NCBI GenBank assembly: GCA_029553285.1
Contig: JAKPCO010000042.1
Coordinates: 1 to 64,000, forward strand
Source: Methanobacteriota archaeon
GTDB taxonomy: Archaea; Halobacteriota; Methanosarcinia; Methanotrichales; Methanotrichaceae
Direction of reading: 5' to 3'
Length of the DNA stretch: 64,000 bases
The stretch's first letter is position 1; every line of letters begins with the position of its first letter. Below are positions 53,160 to 63,823 of this stretch, piece by piece. Under the pieces are notes generated by a model, which was not told the DNA's origin, searched no databases, and saw only the letters and a list, made by a program, of their open reading frames with translations. Position numbers and translations under genes: made by a program.

Positions 53160-53429
53160 TCAGATGAGGCCTACCTCCTCAACCTCGACAGACTCAACGC
53201 CCTTCACCTTTGAGAACGCCTCCTCCACCTCTGCTGTCCCGCCGCCAGCCCTGTCATCAAGGAGGACAACAGCTATCAGCGCCTTGAGGCCGAAGGCGAT
53301 CGGTCGCACATCCATTGCGTGGAGCTTTGCAGATGCTGGAACAGCTGACCTGATGGATTCCTTCAGCGATTCCATGTCTATGTCAGTGCTCTCAGGCATG
53401 ATTCTGATCTTCGCGGCTACAGTTCCCAT
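53160..53429 (-). CDS. ef1b: Translation elongation factor aEF1-beta
   Basis: 89 residues from the ATG at 53429, five bases after [28 protein letters not shown] and [17 protein letters not shown] through EVEEVGLI match archaeal EF-1 beta, the exchange factor for EF-1 alpha. It follows a zinc-ribbon gene on the same strand, a common archaeal pair. Confidence 0.96.
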   Translation of the reverse strand: MGTVAAKIRIMPESTDIDMESLKESIRSAVPASAKLHAMDVRPIAFGLKALIAVVLLDDRAGGGTAEVEEAFSKVKGVESVEVEEVGLI

Positions 53430-53439
53430 CTTTAACACC

Positions 53440-53607
53440 TCATGGACCGGTGAAACCACAGCTTCTGCACGTGTAGATATTGCTCTGCTTCTTGCATCTG
53501 TTGCATCTGGCGATGATCACACCACAGCTCGGACATGGAAATCTGACGCCTCCGATACCAAGCAGGGTAACACCGCACGATATACACTTCTCTGGTACGT
53601 CTTTCAT
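53440..53607 (-). CDS. Small zinc-ribbon protein, HVO_2753 type
   Basis: 55 residues from the ATG at 53607, preceded by GGAG. Four C-x2-C knuckles: CISC, CPSC, CNRC, CRSC (residues 8-11, 25-28, 35-38, 47-50). Small zinc fingers of this kind are commonly found next to aEF1-beta in euryarchaea and affect biofilm or stress in Haloferax. Its stop lies in the ribosome site of ef1b, 11 bases before that ATG. Confidence 0.88.
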   Translation of the reverse strand: MKDVPEKCISCGVTLLGIGGVRFPCPSCGVIIARCNRCKKQSNIYTCRSCGFTGP

Positions 53608-53681
53608 GCTTCTCCGGTCACTCCTTCTTGACGTCCTGCTATAAACTTTGCGATCTGGATAACATCCGCTCAAAATGCATG

Positions 53682-53826
53682 CGCTCTTCTGTGCGCAGCA
53701 ACTTGTAGCGCAATTTGGTCGCTGAAAGCATTCATTGCTGCGCCTTCGACTGCGTCGAAGGTAAGTCGAAACGAACGCACAGCATGACCCCCGCTCCTTC
53801 AGACAAGTCATCAAATGGATATGAGC
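53682..53826 (-). repeat. Structured repeat, copy E (strongly diverged, with insertion)
   Basis: Ends CGCTCTT and ATATGAGCG and the inner CAGCAACTTG mark it as a family member; the middle carries an additional hairpin, CCTTCGAC-TGC-GTCGAAGG (53743-53761), followed by a GTCGAAGGTAAGTCGAAACG tract also seen before ribC. Gap 53608-54038 holds no gene. Confidence 0.5.
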
Positions 53827-54038
53827 GAATGCATGATGAATGCATTTGCCGCATGTCAACTGTGGCTGAAGATTCGCGGTGTGCACACTGGTTTCCTGTG
53901 TTTCATGCCAAATGATGCCAGTTCTTGATGCCGGTTCTGTCATGCCATTCACGGATTCGATCCGGATGATTCGATCTCATTTCCAGAATACAGCGGCCGA
54001 TTCACGGAGACTCAGTGGATTATAAACCCGGGAGCGGA

Positions 54039-54659
54039 TTACCATATCACAGTCCCGCGGCATCTCTCAGGCAGCTCCTCCACCATCGCGATGAGCTCAT
54101 CGGGAACGGAGCCGTTGAGAACAAAGCACCTTGCCCCGCAGGATTCGATTATCCTCAGAGAGCCCTGATCCACGCAGCTCTGAAGCCCCATGAGCTCAGA
54201 GGCTCTCACAGCAGACACCAGCTTCTCCGAGATCATGACCCCATCGACATCAGTCACCTTTATCATATCCGAGTTGAGCCGGCATGCCACAAGAGCAGCG
54301 ATGGAGTCTGATGTGTAATCCCAGGTGTGCTCCAGCCCCCTGTCATTCTCCATGAGATACCTGTACGGCCTCAGGACGCGAACACCCTGCGCTGGATATG
54401 GAGTATCCACAAGCTCCGCGCCGGTCCCGTCTGCCAGGAGATACGCGTACTCCTCCATCGCGAGAACCGCCATCCAATGCGCAGCCTCATCGCTCACCAT
54501 GCCCCTGCTATAAAGAGATCTCACAAGATCCGCCATCGGGCCGCCACCTGGAACCAGCAGAAAGCCGTAACCCCTCTCAGAGAGAAGGAAGAACCTCCGG
54601 ACGATCTCCTTAGCGTGTTCGATCAAACTTCCGCCGATCTTCACGACATAAAAGCGCAT
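54039..54659 (-). CDS. MfnE-like amino-acid-kinase-fold phosphokinase (methanofuran pathway)
   Basis: 206 residues from the ATG at 54659, seven bases after AAGGAG. YVVKIGGSLIEHAKEIVRRF and LLVPGGGPMADLVRSLYSRG are the amino-acid-kinase fold's ATP site; SDMIKVTDVDGVMISEKL is typical of the family. In methanogens members phosphorylate 5-aminomethyl-3-furanmethanol phosphate during methanofuran biosynthesis (MfnE); a uridylate-kinase-like or other kinase remains possible. Confidence 0.8.
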   Translation of the reverse strand: MRFYVVKIGGSLIEHAKEIVRRFFLLSERGYGFLLVPGGGPMADLVRSLYSRGMVSDEAAHWMAVLAMEEYAYLLADGTGAELVDTPYPAQGVRVLRPYRYLMENDRGLEHTWDYTSDSIAALVACRLNSDMIKVTDVDGVMISEKLVSAVRASELMGLQSCVDQGSLRIIESCGARCFVLNGSVPDELIAMVEELPERCRGTVIW

Positions 54660-54727
54660 GGGCATGCTCCTTAAAGACGTGATTTATTTCATCCTCGCAT
54701 GCCGCGCACCGGGCACGCCCTCGGTTT

Positions 54728-55543
54728 TCAGACGAGCTTGGCCTTGACCTTCTCGTAGAACCCATCCCTGCTGGCCTTCACGAACCGCGCCGGCCGCTCA
54801 GCCTTAAGCATGACGATCTCATCACCGTGCGTCACAGTGGCCATCGTCTGGCCGTCTACGACCACCAGCGCCTCCTTTCCCGGGAGCTTCAGATCGACCT
54901 CTATCAGACTGTCCCCGCGGATCACCCACGGTCGCGCGGATAGCTTGAATGGAGCCACAGGCACCAGGACTATCGCATCCAGGTGCGGATCCACTATGGG
55001 CCCGCCTGCAGACATAGCATATGCCGTTGATCCGGTGGATGTCGCGAATATCATGCCGTCTGCGCGAAGCCTCTCCAGCGGAGATCCGTTGACCTTTATC
55101 TCGAAATCGAGCATCTTCGCGGGACTGGAGGTTATGAGCGCGACCTCGTTCGTCGCTGGTGGTAGCCTCTCCCCCCTCAGCAGGGTCTCTATCCTGGTCC
55201 TCTCATCGACCTCGAATCCGAGAAGCAGATGCTCTATGGTCCTGACCGCATCCTTCGGCTCCACATCGACAAGAAACCCCACTGTGCCCATGTTTATGCC
55301 GAGAATTGGCCTGGGATCATCCATCTTGTGTATCGTCCTGAGGATGGTACCGTCACCGCCTATCGAAACTATGAAATCGACATCCATCTCCTCGACTGGT
55401 GTGCCCTTCAATCCGAGATGCTCCGCGAGCTCCGGCTCGACAGAGATCTCAGCCCTGTCCCTGAAATGATCTATGAGGGATCCTGCAAGTTGTATCGAGT
55501 CTGCATCGTTCCGGGAGACAAAGCCTATTCTAATGGGTACCAC
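54728..55543 (-). CDS. nadK: NAD kinase
   Basis: 271 residues. GGDGTILRTIHKM (residues 61-73) is the GGDGT NAD-kinase motif, and FATSTGSTAYAMSAGGPIVD the NAD-binding signature. It makes NADP(H) from NAD(H) with ATP or polyphosphate. Its start lies 14 bases inside the upstream phosphatase gene, so the two are coupled. In some methanogens the homologous kinase and phosphatase are fused (MJ0917 type). Confidence 0.96.
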   Translation of the reverse strand: MVPIRIGFVSRNDADSIQLAGSLIDHFRDRAEISVEPELAEHLGLKGTPVEEMDVDFIVSIGGDGTILRTIHKMDDPRPILGINMGTVGFLVDVEPKDAVRTIEHLLLGFEVDERTRIETLLRGERLPPATNEVALITSSPAKMLDFEIKVNGSPLERLRADGMIFATSTGSTAYAMSAGGPIVDPHLDAIVLVPVAPFKLSARPWVIRGDSLIEVDLKLPGKEALVVVDGQTMATVTHGDEIVMLKAERPARFVKASRDGFYEKVKAKLV

Positions 55544-56348
55544 CCTCTATCAGCTCCAGTATCTCTCTGTGCATGAGACCATTTGAAGCTATCAGGTCCG
55601 TCCTCTCCCACATGCTCCTGCTGAGGTGAAGCTTCTCTCCGCGAGAATCCGTGACCATGCCCCCCGCCTCCTCCACCATGAGAATCCCAGCGATCACATC
55701 GACGACCCTGAGAGAGCCGCGGAGGTCGATAAAGGCGTCCAGCCTCCCGTCCGCGACGTAGCAGAGCTCAAGCGACGCCGCCCCCAGGTTTCTCATCCTC
55801 CTCACGACATCTCCAACACCCACGATCCTCGATGTCCTCGGTCGCATTGTGTAAGCGGAGATGCTGAAGTCGCTGAGGCGAGCGGTTCCTGAGACCTTTA
55901 TTGGATCCACAGATGAATCCTCACGGTAAGCCCCGCCCCCAGGCTCCGCGTAATATCTCGTTCCCCTGACAAGGTCGCGCACGTACGCCAGATGAGTTGT
56001 GCCATCGCTTATGAAGATCGATATCGCGTAAAATGGAATCCCGTGTATCGCGTTGAAAGTGCCGTCAAGCGGGTCGAGATGCATGAAGTAAGCTGGATCC
56101 TTTCCGATAACGCTCTCCCCCATCTCCTCGCTCAGGACTCTAAAGCCAGAGCCGCAATCCCTGAGAGGGGCAAGCGCCGCCTCCTCCGCGATCTGATCTA
56201 TCGCCTTTGTGGGGGTCCCATCAGCTCCGATCTTTATGTGCGATCCTGCGCCAGATGTACCGGCGATGCTGCTCACTGCGGATGCGACGTTCGCAGACAT
56301 CGAGTCGCAGAGCGATTTCAGTTTACCTGCAACGGCTGAGAGGCTCAT
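55530..56348 (-). CDS. Inositol monophosphatase / fructose-bisphosphatase family enzyme
   Basis: 272 residues. Metal site LDPLDGTFNAIHGIPFYAIS is the classical DPxDGT motif; RVLSEEMGE supplies the other Glu. Family members are IMPase/FBPase-IV and, in methanogens, NADP phosphatase. It overlaps the NAD kinase start, which favours a role in NADP level or inositol metabolism. It begins the pair after a gap holding an IS605-like end. Confidence 0.9.
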   Translation of the reverse strand: MSLSAVAGKLKSLCDSMSANVASAVSSIAGTSGAGSHIKIGADGTPTKAIDQIAEEAALAPLRDCGSGFRVLSEEMGESVIGKDPAYFMHLDPLDGTFNAIHGIPFYAISIFISDGTTHLAYVRDLVRGTRYYAEPGGGAYREDSSVDPIKVSGTARLSDFSISAYTMRPRTSRIVGVGDVVRRMRNLGAASLELCYVADGRLDAFIDLRGSLRVVDVIAGILMVEEAGGMVTDSRGEKLHLSRSMWERTDLIASNGLMHREILELIEGGTH

Positions 56349-56537
56349 GAAAATGCGTCTCCAGTGTGTTTTGCGCGTGCTGATTTACGCTGTCCCTGCG
56401 GAGATATCCATGTATGCCTATAAATACAGTATCATCATTACCTTCCCTGCCACCACAAGAGGATCTGCTGGAGTTATTCCATAGCGGGTATTGTGCCAGC
56501 TACAGTGGCTGCAGACACTTTATGGGAAGGCATGCAG

Positions 56538-57187
<650 letters not shown>

Positions 57188-57212
57188 AGTCCTCGGTGAA
57201 CCCGGTTGCCAC

Positions 57213-58493
57213 TCATCTCCTCATCCGGATACGCACGGATTCCGCGTGCGCCCTCAGCCCCTCAGACTCTGCCATCTTTATTATAGCATCAGCGAGCGAT
57301 TCAAGTCCCTCCCCGGTCATGCTCTGTATTGATATCTTCTTGGTGAATGCATCTATGTTCAGGCCGGAGAAGATCTTTGCGTAACCGGCTGTGGGAAGCA
57401 CATGGTTAGTCCCTGTTGCGTAATCGCCAGCAGCTACGGGCGTGTAGTGCCCGAGAAAAACAGATCCCGCGTTTCGGACCATGTTCAGAGCGTCCATCGG
57501 GTCCCTGACCATCAGCTCCAGATGCTCCGGCGCGAATGCATTCGAAAAGGCCAAAGCATCATCCAGGCTCTCGGCCAGCAGGATGCCGCATCGCTCCAGG
57601 CTCGCCTGGACTATATCCCTCCGCTCCGCCTTCTCGATCTGAGATGAGATCTCTGTCTCAACCGCCCTCATCAGTGGCTCGCTGGTCGTGACCACAACCG
57701 CTATGGATGATGGGTCGTGCTCGGCCTGAGCGATCATGTCCGCTGCTATGAACTCAGGATCAGCAGACGAATCCGCTACGATCAGGACCTCTGAAGGTCC
57801 AGCCGGGAAATCTATCTCGACGCTTCCCCTCACGAGCATTTTCGCTGCGGTGACGTACACGTTCCCGGGCCCGACTATCTTCTCAACCCGCTCGATGCTC
57901 TCTGTGCCGAGAGCCATGGCCGCTATCGCCTGAGCTCCCCCAAGCTTGTAGATCTCATCCGCACCTGCGATATCCGCGGCAGCAAGCGTCAGCGGTGCGA
58001 TTCTGCCAGAAACATCCGGAGGCGTGCACACGACCACCCTCTCAACGCCCGCGACCTTTGCAGGAATGACACACATCAGCGCAGAGCTGGGATACGCTGC
58101 TCTCCCGCCTGGGACGTAAGCTCCGACGCTCTCCAGCGGCACGACCTTCTGCCCTGCAACGACCCCGGGCGCGACCTGGTAGAGCCAGAGATCCTTTGTC
58201 CGCTCCTCATCGTGAAATGCGTAGATGTTCTGAGCAGCAAGCTCTAAAGCGCTGAGAATGCTCTCATCCACAGCATCATACGCTTCCTCGATCTCATCCT
58301 CTGAAACCCTGAAGCTCTCGAGGCGCACCCCATCGAACTGCTCCGTGTACTTTCTCAGGGCCTCATCGCCGTTCTCTCCCACATCCATCACTATGTCGTT
58401 GACCCTCTGCAGGACATCCTGTATTCCGATCTCTCTCGAAAGGAGAACCTTCAGGTCCTCTGAACTCAGCTCATTAAGCTTCTTCACGATCAT
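57213..58493 (-). CDS. hisD: Histidinol dehydrogenase
   Basis: 426 residues, normal. [40 protein letters not shown] and the zinc ligands in AQAEHDPSS and [10 protein letters not shown], with the end [10 protein letters not shown]. It catalyses the last two steps of histidine synthesis with NAD. It lies 12 bases downstream of the DNA ligase gene. Confidence 0.97.
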   Translation of the reverse strand: MIVKKLNELSSEDLKVLLSREIGIQDVLQRVNDIVMDVGENGDEALRKYTEQFDGVRLESFRVSEDEIEEAYDAVDESILSALELAAQNIYAFHDEERTKDLWLYQVAPGVVAGQKVVPLESVGAYVPGGRAAYPSSALMCVIPAKVAGVERVVVCTPPDVSGRIAPLTLAAADIAGADEIYKLGGAQAIAAMALGTESIERVEKIVGPGNVYVTAAKMLVRGSVEIDFPAGPSEVLIVADSSADPEFIAADMIAQAEHDPSSIAVVVTTSEPLMRAVETEISSQIEKAERRDIVQASLERCGILLAESLDDALAFSNAFAPEHLELMVRDPMDALNMVRNAGSVFLGHYTPVAAGDYATGTNHVLPTAGYAKIFSGLNIDAFTKKISIQSMTGEGLESLADAIIKMAESEGLRAHAESVRIRMRR

Positions 58494-58505
58494 TTTAAAA
58501 GCTCC

Positions 58506-60164
58506 TTATCTCCTGGATCTTCCCCTCTGAAGCCGGTATATCTCGCTGATCCTCTCCAGCGTATCTGCCTCAGAGGGCGATTTGTCATCCCTCACGGCTA
58601 TCAGCCTCGGAAAACGCAGGGCGTAGCCAGATGAGTAACTGGGGCTCCTCTGGATCTCCTCATAGCCGACCTCAAAGACGATCTGCGGATGGACCTCCAC
58701 CTCCATCCCCTCCTCCTTGATTATCAGGTCCCTGAACATCTCGGTGAGCTCAGCGAGCATCTCATCCGTGATCCCTGTTGCGACCCAGCCGACGTCTTTC
58801 AGCTCCCCGGTATCAGAGTCTACACATGCGAGCCTGTAAGAGCCGAGAAGGTTCGCCCTCTTTCCCTCTCCCCATCTCGCCCCGATCACCACTAGATCGA
58901 GGGACTCGAGAAGCGGCTTGATCTTGAGCCAGTTCTTGCCCCTCTTGCCCGGAGAGTACGGTGATGTGGGATTCTTGAGCATCACTCCCTCATGCCCGGC
59001 CGCAAGCGCCTCTCGGTAGATCTCCTCCACCCTCTGGGCATCGCTCGTCACGACCTGCTCAGCTATGATCTCAGGATCCGCCACGCTGACGAGGACCCTC
59101 CGCCTCTCCTCCAGAGGTTCATCCAGAAGGCTCGCCCCGTCCATGTATATTATGTCGAAGAGGTGCAGGCTGAGGGGTATGGTCCTCGCGGTCCTCGCGA
59201 CTCCGTACTTCCTGCGGAACCTCCTCAGTATCTCCTGGAACGGGAGCGGCCTCCCGTCCTCGCCTGTTGCAACAGCCTCCCCATCCAGGATTGCTGTTTT
59301 AGCCCTGACATGCGCTCTCACGATCTCCCGTATCTCAGGCAGTGATGATGTGACATCCTCAAGCCTCCTGGAGAATATCCTGACGTTTGTACCATCCTTG
59401 TGGATCTGGACCCTGGCGCCATCGAACTTCCACTCCACCGCTGTCGCGCCCTCTGCAAGCGACGCCTCGATGCTCTCACCGATCTGCGCGAGCATCATCT
59501 TGATCGGGCGGTTTATGCTTATGCCGAGCTCTTTCAGCCTCTTGAGCTTCGTGTACTCTGCGACCAGCCCGAGATCATTCGTCAGGTTGTACGCCCTCTC
59601 CACATCCTCTTTTGACGCTCCGAATGCCTTTGCTATCGCGTCCCTCACCAGGCCCTCGCCGACGCCTATCCTCATGTCCTCCATCGCGAGCCTGGCTATG
59701 TACTTCGCCTCCAGCGGCGAGGCCTCGCTGAAGAGGTACTGGAGATTCTTCACCCTGATGTCCTGGCTGCCCCTGCCGGAGGCCTTCGCTATCGAGAGGA
59801 ACCTCTGATATACATCCTTTATATCCAGACCATCGCTTCCGGAGAAGGCTGCAAGAGTGAGCGGTTTTCTCCTCTCAACAGCTCTGTACGCGACAAGCCC
59901 TGGATCGCCGGTGGCCCGGAGAAGCTCTTTTATCGCTTCGGGGCTCAGACCCGTGGCCTTGCTTATGGACTCGTAGAGCAGGCTCGGGCCGACGCCGAGC
60001 TCCGTGCCAGGTATGACGACACCCATGACGAAGCCTGCCACGATTCTAAGATCATCAGGTTCCAGAGCTGAGAGAAAGGAGGCCAGTATGTCCGTCTTCT
60101 CCAGCGAGCCTGATGTCTGTGATATCCGCTCGCAGAGCTCTGCGAATCTCGCGAAGCCTGTCAT
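58506..60164 (-). CDS. lig: ATP-dependent DNA ligase
   Basis: 552 residues. Motif I VEWKFDGARVQIHKDG has the AMP-accepting Lys; motif III RIFSRRLEDVTSSLPE, motif IV EGVMLKNPTSPYSPGK and the N-terminal DNA-binding domain (residues 1-210) are all present. It seals nicks in replication and repair. The start ATG shares one base with the stop codon of hom, so the two genes are coupled. Confidence 0.97.
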   Translation of the reverse strand: MTGFARFAELCERISQTSGSLEKTDILASFLSALEPDDLRIVAGFVMGVVIPGTELGVGPSLLYESISKATGLSPEAIKELLRATGDPGLVAYRAVERRKPLTLAAFSGSDGLDIKDVYQRFLSIAKASGRGSQDIRVKNLQYLFSEASPLEAKYIARLAMEDMRIGVGEGLVRDAIAKAFGASKEDVERAYNLTNDLGLVAEYTKLKRLKELGISINRPIKMMLAQIGESIEASLAEGATAVEWKFDGARVQIHKDGTNVRIFSRRLEDVTSSLPEIREIVRAHVRAKTAILDGEAVATGEDGRPLPFQEILRRFRRKYGVARTARTIPLSLHLFDIIYMDGASLLDEPLEERRRVLVSVADPEIIAEQVVTSDAQRVEEIYREALAAGHEGVMLKNPTSPYSPGKRGKNWLKIKPLLESLDLVVIGARWGEGKRANLLGSYRLACVDSDTGELKDVGWVATGITDEMLAELTEMFRDLIIKEEGMEVEVHPQIVFEVGYEEIQRSPSYSSGYALRFPRLIAVRDDKSPSEADTLERISEIYRLQRGRSRR

Positions 60165-61171
60165 CAGAATATCGCATCCACCCGCTTTGTCCTGTAGATG
60201 CTCACTATATCGCTCAGTATCGCCGCTGCTGTCTCCACACCCCCAGCCCCGAGACCGGTGACCGTTATCGTCCCTGAGAGATCTGTGTAGATTGCAGCTG
60301 CGTTCAGAGTGGAGCCGACCGCGAGCGGGCTTCTTATGGGCACCAGCATCGGCCTGACAGTCAGCGCCGGCACCTCGCCGATCAGCTTTATGACATACCC
60401 GTGCTTCTTCGCAAGCGCCAGCGCCTCAGGCGTGATCTCTGTTATTCCCCTCACCTGGACGTCGTTGTACTTCACGTTCATGTTGAATATCGCGTTCGCC
60501 AGTATGACGATCTTTGCAGCTGTATCCACACCCTCTATATCGTATGTCGGGTCTGCCTCAGCATATCCCAGCTCCTGCGCCTCAGCCAGGGCCCTGCTGA
60601 ATGGATACTGCTCATCGGCCATCCTTGTGAGGATGTAGTTGCATGTGCCGTTGAATATGCCACGTATCCCCAGGATGGTGTTCCCGACGAGCGTCCTCTC
60701 TATGAGATTGATCAGGGGCATCGTTCCGCCGACTGTCGCCTCGAACTTCAGCATCACCCCGTTATCATCGGCCAGACGCTTTAGTTTATTGTACGCAACA
60801 ACAAGAGGCCCTTTGTTTGAGGTGACCACATGCTTTCCGCTGGCGAGAGCCTCCTCCATGTGTCCCAGGCCTGGCTGGCCGTGGACTATGTTGGTTGGGG
60901 TGACCTCGACCACCAGCTCAGAGTTCACGGATCTTATGGTCTCCTTGGCGCTCATCTCCGAGTTCGCAATCTCCTGAAGGGTCCGATGACCGAGAACCTT
61001 CTCCCCAGATATCCCATCCTCCTCAACCAGCGTGCCTGTGTGATCCGTGATGCTGACGAGCTTGAGATCGAGCCCCAGCTCCCTGAGCATCTTGCGCTTC
61101 CTGCTGATGACATCGACAACTCCGTGGCCGACGACACCGTAGCCGACCAGCGAGATCCTGACCTCTCTCAT
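60164..61171 (-). CDS. hom: Homoserine dehydrogenase
   Basis: 335 residues. NAD(P)-binding loop SLVGYGVVGHGVVDVI, catalytic region GIFNGTCNYILTRMADEQYP and YAEADPTYDIEGVDTAAKIV. It reduces aspartate semialdehyde for methionine and threonine. It lacks the C-terminal ACT domain; a separate ACT protein is encoded just upstream and overlaps by 4 bases. Confidence 0.97.
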   Translation of the reverse strand: MREVRISLVGYGVVGHGVVDVISRKRKMLRELGLDLKLVSITDHTGTLVEEDGISGEKVLGHRTLQEIANSEMSAKETIRSVNSELVVEVTPTNIVHGQPGLGHMEEALASGKHVVTSNKGPLVVAYNKLKRLADDNGVMLKFEATVGGTMPLINLIERTLVGNTILGIRGIFNGTCNYILTRMADEQYPFSRALAEAQELGYAEADPTYDIEGVDTAAKIVILANAIFNMNVKYNDVQVRGITEITPEALALAKKHGYVIKLIGEVPALTVRPMLVPIRSPLAVGSTLNAAAIYTDLSGTITVTGLGAGGVETAAAILSDIVSIYRTKRVDAIF

Positions 61172-61671
61172 AGATCGTCCTCCACAGGCTCTATCACCAG
61201 AAGCTTCTTCTGAGCTCCAACCTCACGTAGAATCTTCAGAGCCCTCTGCATCTCCTCCTTCCCTGTGGCCCTGATCTTCATGTACGCAGATGATGGCTCA
61301 TCGACCCCCGGCATTGAGAGGGAGAGGTCCATGACCTCTGCATACCCTGTCGAGTCGATCCTGCTCACGGTATCACCGAGATCGCTGTCGAGAACATGGC
61401 CAACAAGTATCACCGAGACCTCCTCTATGAAGCGCTCCTCACCCGCGCGCACAACGACAATCCCGCTCTTCTCCAGGTCTCTTTTGACACCCTCCAGCTT
61501 CGACCTGTCCATCTCAACGATGAGCCTCACAGGCACCGTGCCTCTGGGTGTCTTCCTGTCCCTGTGGTGCACGACGCTGATTATGTTCCCTCTCGCGTCC
61601 CTTATGGGTTGCAGTGCTAGGAGCAGTTGCCCCGGCACGTCCTGCAGCTCCAACTCCATCGAAAGTCGCAT
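61168..61671 (-). CDS. ACT-domain regulatory protein
   Basis: 167 residues. Two ACT-like units: MELELQDVPGQLLLALQPIR and RFIEEVSVILVGHVLDSDLG. ACT proteins bind amino acids. The ATGA overlap with hom suggests it is the allosteric sensor of homoserine dehydrogenase, a recurring archaeal arrangement; this is inference. Confidence 0.85.
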   Translation of the reverse strand: MRLSMELELQDVPGQLLLALQPIRDARGNIISVVHHRDRKTPRGTVPVRLIVEMDRSKLEGVKRDLEKSGIVVVRAGEERFIEEVSVILVGHVLDSDLGDTVSRIDSTGYAEVMDLSLSMPGVDEPSSAYMKIRATGKEEMQRALKILREVGAQKKLLVIEPVEDDL

Positions 61672-61750
61672 ACAATTCCCCTAAGTCGCTCTCTTCTCCA
61701 AATGCTTTTAAGACATAAAGCTTGTTGTGCATGTGGGAGGATGTGATGGG

Positions 61751-62266
61751 ATGAAGCGGCATTTGTGCATCATGATTGTGTGTACCATAATCACAGCTTC
61801 ACTGCCTGCTGCGGCAGTGACCGTATGCGGAGAGGGATGCGATTTCTCGAGCGTGCAGGAGGCGATAAATGCTGCCAACGCCGGGGATACCATTGAGGTC
61901 CACAGCGGTATATACTTCGAGCACGTCTACGTCTCGAAGAGCCTGACGCTTATCGGCGTGGACACCGGCGGCGGGATGCCTGTGATAGATGCTGAGGGAA
62001 TCGGCAGCGCAATAACGATAAGCGCAGACAATGTGACCCTCCGGGGGTTCAGGGTCACGAACTCCGGGAGATGCGGATGCGGCAATGCCGGCATAAATGT
62101 GCTCTCGAACAACAACACGATCACGGATAACGTCGCACAGGGCAACAAGTACGGAATCCACTGCACTGGAAGCAGGAACACCTTCCTGAGGAATGACATT
62201 CACGACAACGAGATCAGCATGCAGGATGGTGGCAAGGACAACGTGTGGGCGGGAGATGAGAGCTGA
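61751..62266 (+). CDS. Secreted right-handed beta-helix protein
   Basis: 171 residues from the ATG at 61751 with GGGAGG ten bases upstream. The signal peptide (HLCIMIVCTIITASLPAAA) precedes FSSVQEAINAANAGDTIEVH, YVSKSLTLIGVDTGGGMPVI and NVLSNNNTITDNVAQGNKYG, the rungs of NosD/pectate-lyase-like beta helices. It is short for the family. Surface carbohydrate binding is plausible; no catalytic residues can be named. Confidence 0.85.
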   Translation: MKRHLCIMIVCTIITASLPAAAVTVCGEGCDFSSVQEAINAANAGDTIEVHSGIYFEHVYVSKSLTLIGVDTGGGMPVIDAEGIGSAITISADNVTLRGFRVTNSGRCGCGNAGINVLSNNNTITDNVAQGNKYGIHCTGSRNTFLRNDIHDNEISMQDGGKDNVWAGDES

Positions 62267-62489
62267 TCGCAGGTAGGTCGTCTCAAAATCGCCAGCCTCC
62301 GGCAGGCCGCACGAGTGCTCCGGAATCCGGATGCATTGCAGGAGAGCTCATCGCAGTCGATTGCCATGCGGTAGATGACCTGATAGCAGTGGATCCGGGA
62401 TGTGGTGTTGTGCTGCAGTTTCGCTGGCATTGCAGGAGGGAGACATATAATACTAATATTGGATGACATATTAACGTGAGGTCTCGAAT

Positions 62490-62945
62490 ATGGAGAAGGT
62501 ACAGGATGTCAAAGGGCTTGGTGGAATGCTGAACGGCTTCAGGGACATGGTGAAGGAGTACGAGAGCGTCACTTTCATAGGCTCTCCCGGATTCTGCACA
62601 CCATTTGCGCTCTTCCTGGGATATCCTGTGAGGGATAAGAGGCTCGCGTTCCTTCCAGGGCTGAGCGTGGACAAGACGCGCAGGGTCATCGCCACCGAAT
62701 ACGGAATGGAACTGGGAGAGATGTGCTCGCCGGATGCCGATGTTCTCGTGATCCTCGGCGGAATGGCCATGCCGAAGATCGGCGTCAGCATTGAAGATAT
62801 GAGGCAACTTCTAGGCAAAATCCCACACAGGAGCGTCATGGGAGTCTGCTTCATGGGGATATTCGAGAAGGCCGGATGGTGCGACAGCATAGAATTCGAT
62901 TACGTGATGAACACAATCATAGAGGGAGATATATCAAAAAGATAA
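62490..62945 (+). CDS. DUF2124 family protein
   Basis: 151 residues. The Rossmann-like core includes VTFIGSPGFCTPFALFLGYP, DADVLVILGGMAMPKIGVSI and RSVMGVCFMGIFEKAGWCDS; conserved cysteines are in FCTPF, MCSP and VCFM. The family is found in methanogens with no known function. A tRNA-Ile on the opposite strand begins 6 bases after its stop. Confidence 0.85.
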   Translation: MEKVQDVKGLGGMLNGFRDMVKEYESVTFIGSPGFCTPFALFLGYPVRDKRLAFLPGLSVDKTRRVIATEYGMELGEMCSPDADVLVILGGMAMPKIGVSIEDMRQLLGKIPHRSVMGVCFMGIFEKAGWCDSIEFDYVMNTIIEGDISKR

Positions 62946-62950
62946 AAAGA

Positions 62951-63024
62951 TGGGCCCGACGCGATTCGAACGCGTGACCTCACGGTTATCAGCCGTGCGC
63001 TCCGCCAGGCTAAGCTACGAGCCC
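62951..63024 (-). tRNA. tRNA-Ile (GAU)
   Basis: 74 nt including A73. Acceptor GGGCTCG with CGGGCCC, anticodon stem-loop CACGG-CTGATAA-CCGTG giving GAU, T-arm GCG-TTCGAAT-CGC. CCA is not encoded. Confidence 0.97.
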
Positions 63025-63130
63025 GCGAACGTGGTGTCTGATAGAGCGTCCAGCTTATAACGTTTTCCCTTCGAGGATGCGCCCGGGCTGTGAGATACGG
63101 CTGCTGAATGGTCTGAGAGGAGGAATTGGA

Positions 63131-63823
63131 TTGGGTCTTTTGGATCGGATGGGAACGATTGTAAAATCGAAAATGAGCAGGATAATGGACAGGATGGAGG
63201 ATCCGAGAGAGGTTCTGGATTACTCCTATGAAAAGCAGCTCGAGCTGCTCCAGAACGTAAAGAGGGGCATCGCAGAGGTCGCCACCTCTAAGAAACGCCT
63301 GGAGCTCCAGCGCGCCAGGCTTGCGCAGAGTGCGGAGCAGCTCGAAGGGAAGGCGCGCGAATCCCTGAGTGCCGGGAGAGAGGATCTCGCAAGGCAGGCG
63401 CTTGAAAGAAAGGTATCCCTCCAGAACCAGATCGAGACCCTGGATTCGCAGATCGCCGAGCTGGACCGGGAGGAGCAGAAGCTCATCGCCGTGGAGACCC
63501 GCCTCTCGACGAAGATCGAGACGCTTCGCGCCAGGAAGGAGGCGATAAAGGCGCAGTACTCCGCAGCAGAGGCGCAGGTGAAGGTGACCGAGTCTGTGAC
63601 AGGCATAAGCGAGGAGCTCGCGGACGTTGGACTTGCGATACAGCGCGCCGAGGAGAAGACTGAAGGGATGAAGGCCCGCGCTGCGGCTCTCGACGATCTC
63701 CTCGAGAAGGGAGCTCTTGAGGACTACACAGGAGGCGACGCTCTGGATAGGGAGCTCTCGAAGATCAAGGCATCAGGCGCTGTAGAGGCGGAGCTGGCCA
63801 GGCTCAGGGGTGAGACGAAATGA
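63131..63823 (+). CDS. pspA: PspA / IM30 / Vipp1-like membrane-stress protein
   Basis: 230 residues from the TTG at 63131, seven bases after GAGGAGG; an open frame upstream starts at 63077. MGLLDRMGTIVKSKMSRIMD starts the family's amphipathic helix, and the rest is a long coiled coil (DPREVLDYSYEKQLELLQNV). PspA relatives polymerise on membranes under stress and belong to the ESCRT-III superfamily. It overlaps pspAA by 4 bases. Confidence 0.93.
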   Translation: MGLLDRMGTIVKSKMSRIMDRMEDPREVLDYSYEKQLELLQNVKRGIAEVATSKKRLELQRARLAQSAEQLEGKARESLSAGREDLARQALERKVSLQNQIETLDSQIAELDREEQKLIAVETRLSTKIETLRARKEAIKAQYSAAEAQVKVTESVTGISEELADVGLAIQRAEEKTEGMKARAAALDDLLEKGALEDYTGGDALDRELSKIKASGAVEAELARLRGETK

